A DNA stretch of 64,000 bases from Flavobacteriales bacterium (lineage in GTDB: Bacteria; Bacteroidota; Bacteroidia; Flavobacteriales_F; PHOS-HE28). A model generated the notes under the pieces. That model did not search any database and was not told the DNA's origin. It was given only the letters and a program-made list of their open reading frames with translations. This document shows positions 58,016-64,000 of this stretch, in pieces; position 1 is the stretch's first letter; every line of letters starts with the position of its first letter. Where the stretch lies: assembly GCA_020635695.1 (NCBI GenBank), contig JACJZH010000004.1:124001-188000 (forward strand), read 5' to 3'. Position numbers and translations under genes: made by a program.

Positions 58016-58519
58016 ATGGGGTCCATGTCATTGAAATGGCTCGCGCTGCTCATGTTGCCCATGACACAAGCTTGCGCAGGCCAGGAATGGAACTTAGGCC
58101 TGAGCGGGGGGGTGTTGACCGACTTCACGTTGCGTGATGCCTCACCCGGCCTCCAAACCATGGTGGAATATCGTCCGAAGGCAGCACGCTTCTCGATGAA
58201 CACCGGTGCGGGAACGCTCTTCGTGGAAGATCGGACTTGGTTGACGGTCCCTTTCTACTTCAAGGTCATCTTCGGCGAACGCGTTCGCTTTTGCCCAACA
58301 CTGGGTGGGTTCTACTGGACCAGACCGGCATGGGGAGTGATGGCCGGTTTGGATGTGGAGTTTCCTGGACGTGGATGGCTGGTACCCTATCTCTCAACGA
58401 ACTACTTGACCCTTTCCATCGATGAGGACTCCCCTTCCAAGTTCGGTGGCAGCGATTCCGACCGTTCTCGGGTACATGGACTTGGTGCGCTGATCGGCGT
58501 GAAAGTCGCGCTGAACTAG
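58016..58519 (+). CDS. exported beta-barrel-like protein within the bracketed segment
   Basis: A 167-residue protein with a signal sequence (MSLKWLALLMLPMTQACAGQ, possibly a lipobox at TQAC). The mature part has alternating strands (EWNLGLSGGVLTDFTL, WLTVPFYFKVIFGERVRFCPTLGGFY) and ends KVALN, like a small outer-membrane barrel. No family is recognised. Codon use is visibly less GC-biased than in the neighbours (TTG, ACA, TCA), which fits acquisition with the toxin-antitoxin genes inside the repeat-bracketed segment. ATG 58016 and 58025 are both possible starts. Confidence 0.65.
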   Translation: MGSMSLKWLALLMLPMTQACAGQEWNLGLSGGVLTDFTLRDASPGLQTMVEYRPKAARFSMNTGAGTLFVEDRTWLTVPFYFKVIFGERVRFCPTLGGFYWTRPAWGVMAGLDVEFPGRGWLVPYLSTNYLTLSIDEDSPSKFGGSDSDRSRVHGLGALIGVKVALN

Positions 58520-58615
58520 GACTGCGAGAGGTTCCACCAGGCTTCCTGACCGTTGCCAACGACAGTACGGACGGACGCGGCACAGGACGAACCTGGGCCT
58601 TCCTACGGACCTGAA

Positions 58616-58636
58616 GACGTTGCCACGGGCAACGTC
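58616..58636 (-). terminator. hairpin at the 3' end of the toxin gene
   Basis: A 9-bp perfect stem, GACGTTGCC (58616-58624) with GGCAACGTC (58628-58636) and a 3-base loop. It overlaps the toxin stop codon. It is terminator-like without a T tract, or may be a recombination-site hairpin. Confidence 0.45.
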
Positions 58637-58934
58637 ATTCACGGATCTGTTGCATACGTCCGGAGCGGACATCGATCAATTCCAGGATGATCACATTGCC
58701 GCCGGACATCAAATAGAACAGATGCACCTGCCGCGCAAGGGGAATGCTCCGAATGCCTTTGTCAAGCACTTCGATGACCCCGGCCTCTGGGAACACCTTC
58801 AGCAACGCCACGGTCCTTTCCACATCATCATAAAAGGCGGAAGCCGCCGTGCGACCCCATGCTGTCCCCAAATACGCGAGCAGATCCGAAAGGGCCACCT
58901 CCGCCTCCGCGGTCCACAAGACCTTACGGCTCAT
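58635..58934 (-). CDS. RelE/ParE family toxin
   Basis: A 99-residue ParE-like toxin (MSRKVLWTAEAEVALSDLLAYL, GRTAASAFYDDVERTVALLKVFPEAG, LARQVHLFYLMSGGNVIILELIDVRSGR). ParE toxins poison DNA gyrase, RelE toxins cut mRNA on the ribosome; which applies here cannot be told. The start overlaps the antitoxin stop by four bases. Together they form a two-gene module between the two 29-bp repeats. Confidence 0.85.
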   Translation of the reverse strand: MSRKVLWTAEAEVALSDLLAYLGTAWGRTAASAFYDDVERTVALLKVFPEAGVIEVLDKGIRSIPLARQVHLFYLMSGGNVIILELIDVRSGRMQQIRE

Positions 58935-59170
58935 GGCCGGTTCCGCCTGAGCACCTCATCCGAAGGCCGCAGCTCCTTGTCCGTCGAAGCCGATGCATGT
59001 GCCTTCAACACGCGGTCCCGCTGTTCCTCCGTCAACTCCTGCCAGACACCAGTGGAACCCTCCGAAGCCGTGCGAGAAAGCAACTCATGCACCCAGCGAA
59101 GGAGGTCCTCGCTCTGGACCGAATCCACCAAGGCATGTACCTGATCACGTAGGTCCTTGGATGCCATCAA
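58931..59170 (-). CDS. antitoxin of the RelE/ParE module
   Basis: A 79-residue acidic and basic mixed protein (MMASKDLRDQVHALVDSVQSEDLL, WQELTEEQRDRVLKAHASAST), with a helical N-terminal part and a flexible C-terminal tail that would wrap the toxin. It is a small addiction-module antitoxin lacking an obvious ribbon-helix-helix. It overlaps the toxin by ATGA and lies 41 bases downstream of the right-hand repeat, behind rocD on the same strand. Confidence 0.8.
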   Translation of the reverse strand: MMASKDLRDQVHALVDSVQSEDLLRWVHELLSRTASEGSTGVWQELTEEQRDRVLKAHASASTDKELRPSDEVLRRNRP

Positions 59171-59210
59171 TGACCGCTTTCCCCCAAAGTTACGCGGCGG
59201 GCGGTCTGAT

Positions 59211-59239
59211 CGCTCACGCGAACTGTCCCACGCTCGTGC
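59211..59239. repeat. right copy of the 29-bp direct repeat (rocD 3' end)
   Basis: Covers the last eight codons, the stop and 3 downstream bases of rocD; identical to 57895-57923. Confidence 0.85.
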
Positions 59240-60515
59240 GGATGATGTTCACGCACTCCATCAGCTGCTCCTCCGTGATCACCAGCGGCGGCGCGAAGCG
59301 GATGATGTCGCCGTGCGTGGGTTTGGCCAGCAGGCCGTTGTCGCGCAGCAGCAGGCAGAGCTCCCAAGCGGTCCTGGGTGAACCGTCGGCGGCCTTGCGC
59401 GGCTCGATGAGCAGGGCGTTCAGCAGGCCCCGTCCGCGGACCTTTTTCACCCAGGGATAGTCCTCCACGAGCTTCTGCATCTCGGCGCGGAACAGCTGTC
59501 CCAGGCGCTCGGCGTTGCCGCAGAGGTCCTCGTCCGTCACGATGGCCAGCGACTCCATGGCGATGTGCGCACCCATCGGGTTGCCACCGTACGTGCTGCC
59601 GTGGGTACCGGGCGTGAAGACCTCCATCACCTCCTCGTTGGCCAGCACGGCGCTCACCGGGTACATGCCGCCGCTGAGGGCCTTGGCCAGCAGCACGGCG
59701 TCAGGCCGCTTCGCCGTGTCGGGATCAGTGCACATCCCGTTGGGACAGGCGCAACGGCTGTTGTGGCAGCTGGCCAGCAGGCGGCCCGTGCGTGCGATGC
59801 CCGTCTGGATCTCGTCCGCGATGAAGAGCACGTTCCGCTCCTTGCACAGGGCGATGGCCTTCGGGATGTAGTCCTCGGCCGGCACGTACACACCACGTTC
59901 CCCCTGGATCGGTTCCACCAGGAAGGCGCAGACGTTGGGGTCCTCCAGCGCCTTCTCCAGCGCCGGCAGGTCGTCGTAGGGGATCACCTCGAAACCGGGC
60001 GTGAAGGGTCCGAAGCCACCCGTGCTGTCGGGGTCGGTGCTCATGCTGATCACCGTGATCGTGCGTCCGTGGAAGTTGCCCTCGCACACCACGATCTTGG
60101 CCTTGCCCGCCGGGATGCCCTTCTTCTCGTAGCCCCACTTCCGGGCCATCTTCAGGGCGGTCTCCACGGCCTCGGCACCCGTGTTCATGGGCAGCAAGCG
60201 GTCATAACCGAAGAGCTTGCAAACGGTCTTCGCGTACTCGCCCAGCAGGCTGTTGTAGAAGGCCCGGCTGGTCAGCGTCATGCGGGCGGCCTGCTCCTGC
60301 ATCACCTTCACCAGGCGCGGATGGCAATGGCCCTGGTTCACGGCACTGTAGGCGCTGAGGAAGTCGTAGTAGCGCTTGCCTTCCACGTCCCACACGAAGA
60401 CGCCCTGGCCCCGGTCCAGCACCACCGGAAGGGGGTGGTAGTTGTGCGCTCCGTAGCGGTCTTCGAGCGCAATGGCCTGTTGGGTCTTGGTAAAGGGGGT
60501 GGAGGTTTCCTGCAT
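59214..60515 (-). CDS. rocD: ornithine aminotransferase with a cysteine-rich insertion
   Basis: A 433-residue PLP-dependent ornithine-oxo-acid transaminase, which converts ornithine to glutamate semialdehyde. Motifs: NTGAEAVETALKMARKWGY, CEGNFHGRT, EPIQGERGVYVP, DEIQTGIARTGR and LAKALSGGMYPVSAV with the PLP lysine. Between GRLLA and RPDAVLL is an insertion of about 20 residues, with Cys250, Cys255, Cys257 and Cys262 (CX4CXCX4C), which the usual enzyme lacks. The start at 60515 is preferred. TAACTTTG (60554-60561, minus strand) is its promoter element. Its 3' end is the duplicated sequence of the toxin-antitoxin segment. Confidence 0.92.
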   Translation of the reverse strand: MQETSTPFTKTQQAIALEDRYGAHNYHPLPVVLDRGQGVFVWDVEGKRYYDFLSAYSAVNQGHCHPRLVKVMQEQAARMTLTSRAFYNSLLGEYAKTVCKLFGYDRLLPMNTGAEAVETALKMARKWGYEKKGIPAGKAKIVVCEGNFHGRTITVISMSTDPDSTGGFGPFTPGFEVIPYDDLPALEKALEDPNVCAFLVEPIQGERGVYVPAEDYIPKAIALCKERNVLFIADEIQTGIARTGRLLASCHNSRCACPNGMCTDPDTAKRPDAVLLAKALSGGMYPVSAVLANEEVMEVFTPGTHGSTYGGNPMGAHIAMESLAIVTDEDLCGNAERLGQLFRAEMQKLVEDYPWVKKVRGRGLLNALLIEPRKAADGSPRTAWELCLLLRDNGLLAKPTHGDIIRFAPPLVITEEQLMECVNIIRTSVGQFA

Positions 60516-60553
60516 GGCTTGATCGGCGCGGCTTTTGGGGTGTCCGCAGCGTT

Positions 60554-60561
60554 CAAAGTTA
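60554..60561 (-). promoter_or_regulatory. -7-type promoter element TAACTTTG (minus strand)
   Basis: Exact TAnnTTTG 38 bases ahead of the rocD ATG. It is divergent from the element at 60564-60571 with only 2 bases between them, so the two promoters probably compete. Confidence 0.6.
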
Positions 60562-60563
60562 GG

Positions 60564-60571
60564 TATCTTCG
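60564..60571 (+). promoter_or_regulatory. -7-type promoter element TATCTTCG
   Basis: TAnnTTnG match ending 8 bases before the rlmD ATG at 60580. Confidence 0.55.
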
Positions 60572-60579
60572 CGGCCCTC

Positions 60580-62010
60580 ATGGGCAGGCGGAAGAAGGAC
60601 ATCGTGTGGCCGGAGGTCCCCATCACCGGCTGGGCCTCCAAGGGCAAGGCCCTGGCCAAGGTGGAGGGCATGGCCGTGTTCGTGCAGGGCGCTGTGCCGG
60701 GCGACGTGGCCGACCTCCGCGTGATGAAACAGCGGAAGAAGTACGCCGAGGCGAAGGCCATCCGCCTGCACACCCTTTCCCCCGACCGCGTGGAGCCTTT
60801 CTGCGCGCACTTCGGGGTGTGTGGTGGCTGCAAGTGGCAGGACCTGGCCTACGAGAAACAACTGGCCTTCAAGCACCAGGAAGTGGTGGACCAACTGGAA
60901 CGCCTGGGTGGACTGGACCTGCCGGAGGTGCCCCCCACCCTGGCCTCACCACGCACCACCCATTACCGGAACAAGCTCGAGTTCACCGCAGGCTCTTCGC
61001 GCTGGTTCACCACCGAGGAGCTGCGCGACCTGGGCGACATTGCCGACCGCACCGCGCTGGGCTTCCACATCCCCCAGCGCTTCGACCGCATCCTGGAGGT
61101 GACCGAGTGCCACCTGCAGCCCGAGCCCAGCAACAGCATCCGGCAGTTCGTGGCGCGTCATGCCCGGGCACACGGCTTCACCTTCTACGACGCACGCGAG
61201 CACACCGGCTTCCTGCGGAACCTGACCGTGCGCACCGCCACCACCGGCGAAGTGATGGTGATGCTGCACCTGGGGCACGAGGACGTGGCCGCCCGCGAGG
61301 CGCTGCTCGACGCACTGGTGGCGGAGTTCCCGCAGCTCACTTCGGTGCTCTGGGTCATCAACCCCAAGCGCAACGACACCATCTGGGACCTGGACGTGCA
61401 CACCTTCCACGGTCGGGACCACATCGTGGAGCAACTGCCGGATGGTCCGGGAGGAGCCCCACTGAAGTTCCGGATCGGGCCCAAGACCTTCTTCCAGACC
61501 AACCCCGAGCAGACCGTGCACATGTACCGGCTGGTGCGCGACCTGGCGAGCCTCACCGGGAAGGAGCTGGTGTACGACCTCTACTGCGGCGCAGGCAGCA
61601 TCACCCTGTTCGTGGCGGCCCAGGCGGCACGGGTGGTGGGCGCGGAGATCGTGCCCGAGGCCGTGGCGGACGCCGAACGCAACGCCGCGCTGAACGGTGT
61701 GCAGAACGTGGCCTTCGAGGCCGGCGACCTGAAGGACCTGCTGGGTCCTGACTTCGTGGAACGCCACGGCCGTCCGGACGTCGTCATCGCCGACCCGCCG
61801 CGCGCAGGCATGCACGAGGACGTGGTGCGCCGCATCCGCGAACTGGCCCCCGAGCGGATCGTGTACGTGAGCTGCAACCCGGCCACCCAGGCCCGCGACC
61901 TCGCTTTGCTGAAGGACCTGTACACCGTGGACCACGTGCAGCCGGTGGACATGTTCCCCCACACCTACCACGTGGAGAACGTGGTGCGGTTGATCAAGCG
62001 GAAGGGATGA
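60580..62010 (+). CDS. rlmD: 23S rRNA (uracil-C5)-methyltransferase RlmD/RumA type
   Basis: A 476-residue iron-sulfur SAM-dependent methyltransferase for m5U in 23S rRNA (RlmD-like; RlmCD or TrmA-like roles are alternatives). An N-terminal TRAM domain (residues 1-60) is followed by the [4Fe-4S] site CAHFGVCGGC (Cys75, Cys81, Cys84 and a later Cys in VTECH). The SAM site is YDLYCGAGSITLF and the catalytic segment VYVSCNPATQARDL (Cys432), after DPPRAGMHEDV. The stop overlaps the next start (ATGA). Confidence 0.92.
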   Translation: MGRRKKDIVWPEVPITGWASKGKALAKVEGMAVFVQGAVPGDVADLRVMKQRKKYAEAKAIRLHTLSPDRVEPFCAHFGVCGGCKWQDLAYEKQLAFKHQEVVDQLERLGGLDLPEVPPTLASPRTTHYRNKLEFTAGSSRWFTTEELRDLGDIADRTALGFHIPQRFDRILEVTECHLQPEPSNSIRQFVARHARAHGFTFYDAREHTGFLRNLTVRTATTGEVMVMLHLGHEDVAAREALLDALVAEFPQLTSVLWVINPKRNDTIWDLDVHTFHGRDHIVEQLPDGPGGAPLKFRIGPKTFFQTNPEQTVHMYRLVRDLASLTGKELVYDLYCGAGSITLFVAAQAARVVGAEIVPEAVADAERNAALNGVQNVAFEAGDLKDLLGPDFVERHGRPDVVIADPPRAGMHEDVVRRIRELAPERIVYVSCNPATQARDLALLKDLYTVDHVQPVDMFPHTYHVENVVRLIKRKG

Positions 62011-62591
62011 TCGACCTGGACCGCGACTTCTGGCAGCAGCGCTACGCCGACGGCACCACCGGCTGGGACCTGGGCGCGGTGAGCCCGCCCTTGCAGGCCT
62101 ACTTCGACCAGCTGACCGACAAGGACCTGCGCATCCTGATCCCCGGTGGCGGGCGGAGCTACGAAGCGGAACACCTGCACAAGGCCGGCTTCCGGAACGT
62201 GTTCGTGATCGACCTGACGTCCGCACCTTTCGAGGACCTGCTGGCGCGGTGTCCTGACTTTCTTGAGGAGCACCTGATCACCGGCGACTTCTTCGCGCAC
62301 GATGGCAGCTACGACCTGATCGTGGAGCAGACCTTTTTCTGCGCGTTGGACCCTGCGCTGCGGGAACGCTACGTGGAGCACATGCACCGGCTGCTCGCCC
62401 CGGGCGGGAAGCTGATCGGCGTGCTCTTCGACGATCCGTTGAACGACGACCACCCGCCGTTCGGCGGGAACAAGGACGAGTACCTAAGGCTCTTCCGGCC
62501 GGTGTTCGGGGAAGTGCTGTTGGAACGCTGCCACAACTCCGTGCCCCCCCGCGCCGGACGTGAGCTCTGGTTGAAGGCCGTGAAGCGATGA
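62007..62591 (+). CDS. SAM-dependent methyltransferase, thiopurine methyltransferase (TPMT) family
   Basis: A 194-residue methyltransferase: FWQQRYADGTTGWDLGAVSPPLQAYFD at the N-terminus, SAM-binding ILIPGGGRSYEAEHLHKAG and later EQTFFCALDP. TPMT-type enzymes methylate thiols, selenium or halides, thus detoxifying or volatilising them. The length is shorter than classical TPMT of about 220, but complete in motifs. The start and stop both overlap neighbours by four bases (ATGA), within the rlmD operon. Confidence 0.86.
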   Translation: MIDLDRDFWQQRYADGTTGWDLGAVSPPLQAYFDQLTDKDLRILIPGGGRSYEAEHLHKAGFRNVFVIDLTSAPFEDLLARCPDFLEEHLITGDFFAHDGSYDLIVEQTFFCALDPALRERYVEHMHRLLAPGGKLIGVLFDDPLNDDHPPFGGNKDEYLRLFRPVFGEVLLERCHNSVPPRAGRELWLKAVKR

Positions 62592-62833
62592 GCGACTCCT
62601 ACCAGCCGATCGATTGTTCGCTGTACGACCACTATGAAGCGTGGGCCACCCTGCGCATGGTGGTGCACTTGGAACATGTCTCGGAAGACGGGACCCCGCA
62701 AGCCTCGGAAGGTCGGATCGTGGACCTGTTCCTGCGCGGGAAGGAGGAATGGCTGCGCCTGGACGACGATACGGAGGTGCGGTTGGACCGCATCCGTTCC
62801 GCGCGTGGAATTCCGGACGCGTCTTCGCGTTGA
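62588..62833 (+). CDS. Rof-like Rho-binding antiterminator homologue
   Basis: An 81-residue small protein: YQPIDCSLYDHYEAWATLR at the N-terminus, then a five-stranded Sm-like core (SEGRIVDLFLRGKEEWLRL, EVRLDRIRSARG). The pattern matches Rof (YaeO), which binds Rho and inhibits termination. The call rests on the YxPIxCxxYDxxE segment and the LDxI ending. It overlaps the methyltransferase stop by four bases, so it is made together with rlmD and the TPMT-type enzyme. Confidence 0.75.
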   Translation: MSDSYQPIDCSLYDHYEAWATLRMVVHLEHVSEDGTPQASEGRIVDLFLRGKEEWLRLDDDTEVRLDRIRSARGIPDASSR

Positions 62834-62866
62834 AAGTGCGAACTTCAACCCCCTTCCACCGGAACC

Positions 62867-63265
62867 ATGAAGATCGACGCCGCCACGCCTGAAGCCTATT
62901 TCGATGCCATCCCCGAGGAACGCCGCGAGCAGCTCCTGGAGATCCGCAAACTGGTGAAACGCGCGTGGCCCAAGGTGAAGGAGGACATGCACCAGGGCAT
63001 GCCCACCTACCACCTGGACGGGCAGCCCTTCCTATCCATGGCCAGCCAGAAGAACTTCATGGCCATCTACGTGATGCCCTACGACCTGCTGGACGCCTTC
63101 AACAAGGACCTGAAGGCCTACGACCGCGGGCGCAGTTGCATCCGCTTCCGCCGGTTGGACGATGACAAGCTGGAGCTGTTCGACCGCATCATCAAGTACA
63201 CCGGTTCGCAGTACCCGGAAAGTCGGTTCTACGGCACGTACAACGGGAAGGCACGCACTTCCTGA
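62867..63265 (+). CDS. DUF1801 domain protein
   Basis: A 132-residue protein of the DUF1801 (YdhG-like) fold: AATPEAYFDAIPEERREQLLEIRKLV, EDMHQGMPTYHLDGQPFLSMASQKNFMAIYVM-type segment and GRSCIRFRRLDD. The family has a two-layer alpha/beta fold with no known enzyme activity. It starts 33 bases after the Rof-like gene and probably belongs to the same transcript. It converges with the TauE/SafE gene six bases later. Confidence 0.8.
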   Translation: MKIDAATPEAYFDAIPEERREQLLEIRKLVKRAWPKVKEDMHQGMPTYHLDGQPFLSMASQKNFMAIYVMPYDLLDAFNKDLKAYDRGRSCIRFRRLDDDKLELFDRIIKYTGSQYPESRFYGTYNGKARTS

Positions 63266-63271
63266 GCGGCC

Positions 63272-63994
63272 CTACACGTACTGGTGCAACACCAGGTAGA
63301 GGCCGACGAGCAGCACCAGCACCAACACCACCGTCCGGAAGCGCTCCTGCGGCACCCGCTGCAGCAACCAGCGGCCAGACCAGGTACCCAGCAGGCTGAT
63401 GACCGCCAGCACCGGCAGGTAGGTCCAGACCTCCGCACGCAGGAAGCCCTGCGAAGCGTAGACCACGGTTCGCGACAGGTCCACCCCCATGTCGATCCAC
63501 GCCGATGTGGCAATGAAGACGTGCTTCTCCAACGCGAACGCCGAGAGGGCCACGCCACGGATGGCCCCACCCGTGCCCACCAGACCGGCCACGAAGCCGG
63601 AGACACCTCCGCCGGCGATCACATTACGCCGCGAATCGGCCAGTTTCCAGAGGGGACGCACGATCAGCCAGGTGGACATCGCGACCAATGCGATCCCCAA
63701 GGCCAACTCGAGCAGCTCGCCGTCCACGAACGCGGTGAGCCGTGCGCCCACGATCACACCGATCACCGCCGGAATCCCCATGCGCAGCACCAGCCGCCGG
63801 TCGAAGCCCTGCCGGAACAGCAGCATCTTGGCGCCGTTGCTCAGCACGTGGAAGAAGGCCGTGAGCCCCAGGGCCTCTTCGAACGGAAGGAACGAGGCCG
63901 CGATGGGCATCACGAGCATGGACGAACCAAAGCCGCCCAGGGTGCCCAGCACCTCGGCCACCAGCAGCAGGACGGCGAACGCGACCAGTTCCAC
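63272..63994 (-). CDS. sulfite exporter TauE/SafE family protein
   Basis: A 240-residue membrane protein with eight or so helices: LGTLGGFGSSMLVMPIAASFLPFEEALGLTAFFHVL in the first repeat and GGGVSGFVAGLVGTGGAIRG in the second, the TauE/SafE duplicated pattern. It is predicted to export sulfite, sulfoacetate or similar anions. The start read here is GTG at 63994, only six bases from the window edge, so a longer N-terminus cannot be excluded. Confidence 0.82.
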   Translation of the reverse strand: MELVAFAVLLLVAEVLGTLGGFGSSMLVMPIAASFLPFEEALGLTAFFHVLSNGAKMLLFRQGFDRRLVLRMGIPAVIGVIVGARLTAFVDGELLELALGIALVAMSTWLIVRPLWKLADSRRNVIAGGGVSGFVAGLVGTGGAIRGVALSAFALEKHVFIATSAWIDMGVDLSRTVVYASQGFLRAEVWTYLPVLAVISLLGTWSGRWLLQRVPQERFRTVVLVLVLLVGLYLVLHQYV

Positions 63995-64000
63995 GGCACC

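Overview
The window comes from a GC-rich member of the Bacteroidota, most probably a Flavobacteriales-like lineage. Secreted proteins end in type IX secretion (T9SS) sorting domains: type B tails at 5912 and 48720, type A tails at 8478 and 57893. There is a TonB receptor with a carboxypeptidase-regulatory domain, a two-domain MazG, and a System I cytochrome c maturation set. Shine-Dalgarno sequences are essentially absent. A TAnnTTnG element, the -7 type of Bacteroidota promoters, recurs just upstream of starts and lies 12 bp ahead of the only tRNA gene.

Layout. 0-12.5 kb: S9 peptidase lipoprotein, sulfotransferase, two large T9SS cargo proteins (CotH type, DUF4397 repeats), a MerR/B12 regulator with CarH-type residues, a CPBP protease, a MORN-repeat lipoprotein and an FAD-linked oxidase. 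12.6-23 kb: a surface protein, a Kv-like channel with a zinc ribbon, two MFS-type transporters, a DPP IV-like peptidase, a thioredoxin-like protein and citrate synthase. 23-30.5 kb: a compact stress/redox block with a coiled-coil protein, two universal stress proteins, a K+ channel, thioredoxin, a cysteine dioxygenase-like protein, a PAS histidine kinase, a receiver-Crp/Fnr fusion regulator, a small membrane protein and an M50/CBS protease. 30.5-38.4 kb, minus strand: a DUF5777/YceI/OB-fold/c-haem lipoprotein cluster, then a YceI/LytS-like kinase/LytTR operon. 38.5 kb: tRNA-Ser(CGA). 40.5-45.8 kb: ccmB, ccmC-like, ccmD-like, ccmE and ccmF. 45.8-48.7 kb: DUF2520, KdsC-like, UbiA and Maf in a tight operon. 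48.7-57.9 kb: PKD/T9SS protein, MazG, F420-type reductase, a CrtA-like carotenoid enzyme, TonB receptor, MORN lipoprotein and serine hydrolase. 57.9-59.2 kb: a 1.3-kb segment with a toxin-antitoxin pair bracketed by a 29-bp direct repeat of the rocD 3' end. 59.2-64 kb: rocD, an RlmD/TPMT/Rof operon, DUF1801 and TauE/SafE.

The strongest new signal is in the stress/redox block. Three promoters carry TGAC-N4-GTCA and a fourth carries TGAG-N4-ATCA, and all four are centred exactly 29.5 bp upstream of the first base of the promoter element. This looks like one activator acting from a fixed position. The receiver-Crp/Fnr fusion encoded in the same block is the obvious candidate, with the PAS kinase beside it as its likely partner. 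Other observations worth following are intergenic arrays with a 7-bp period at five places, the toxin-antitoxin cassette at the rocD 3' end, and a predicted B12 photoreceptor preceded by a 9-bp perfect inverted repeat.
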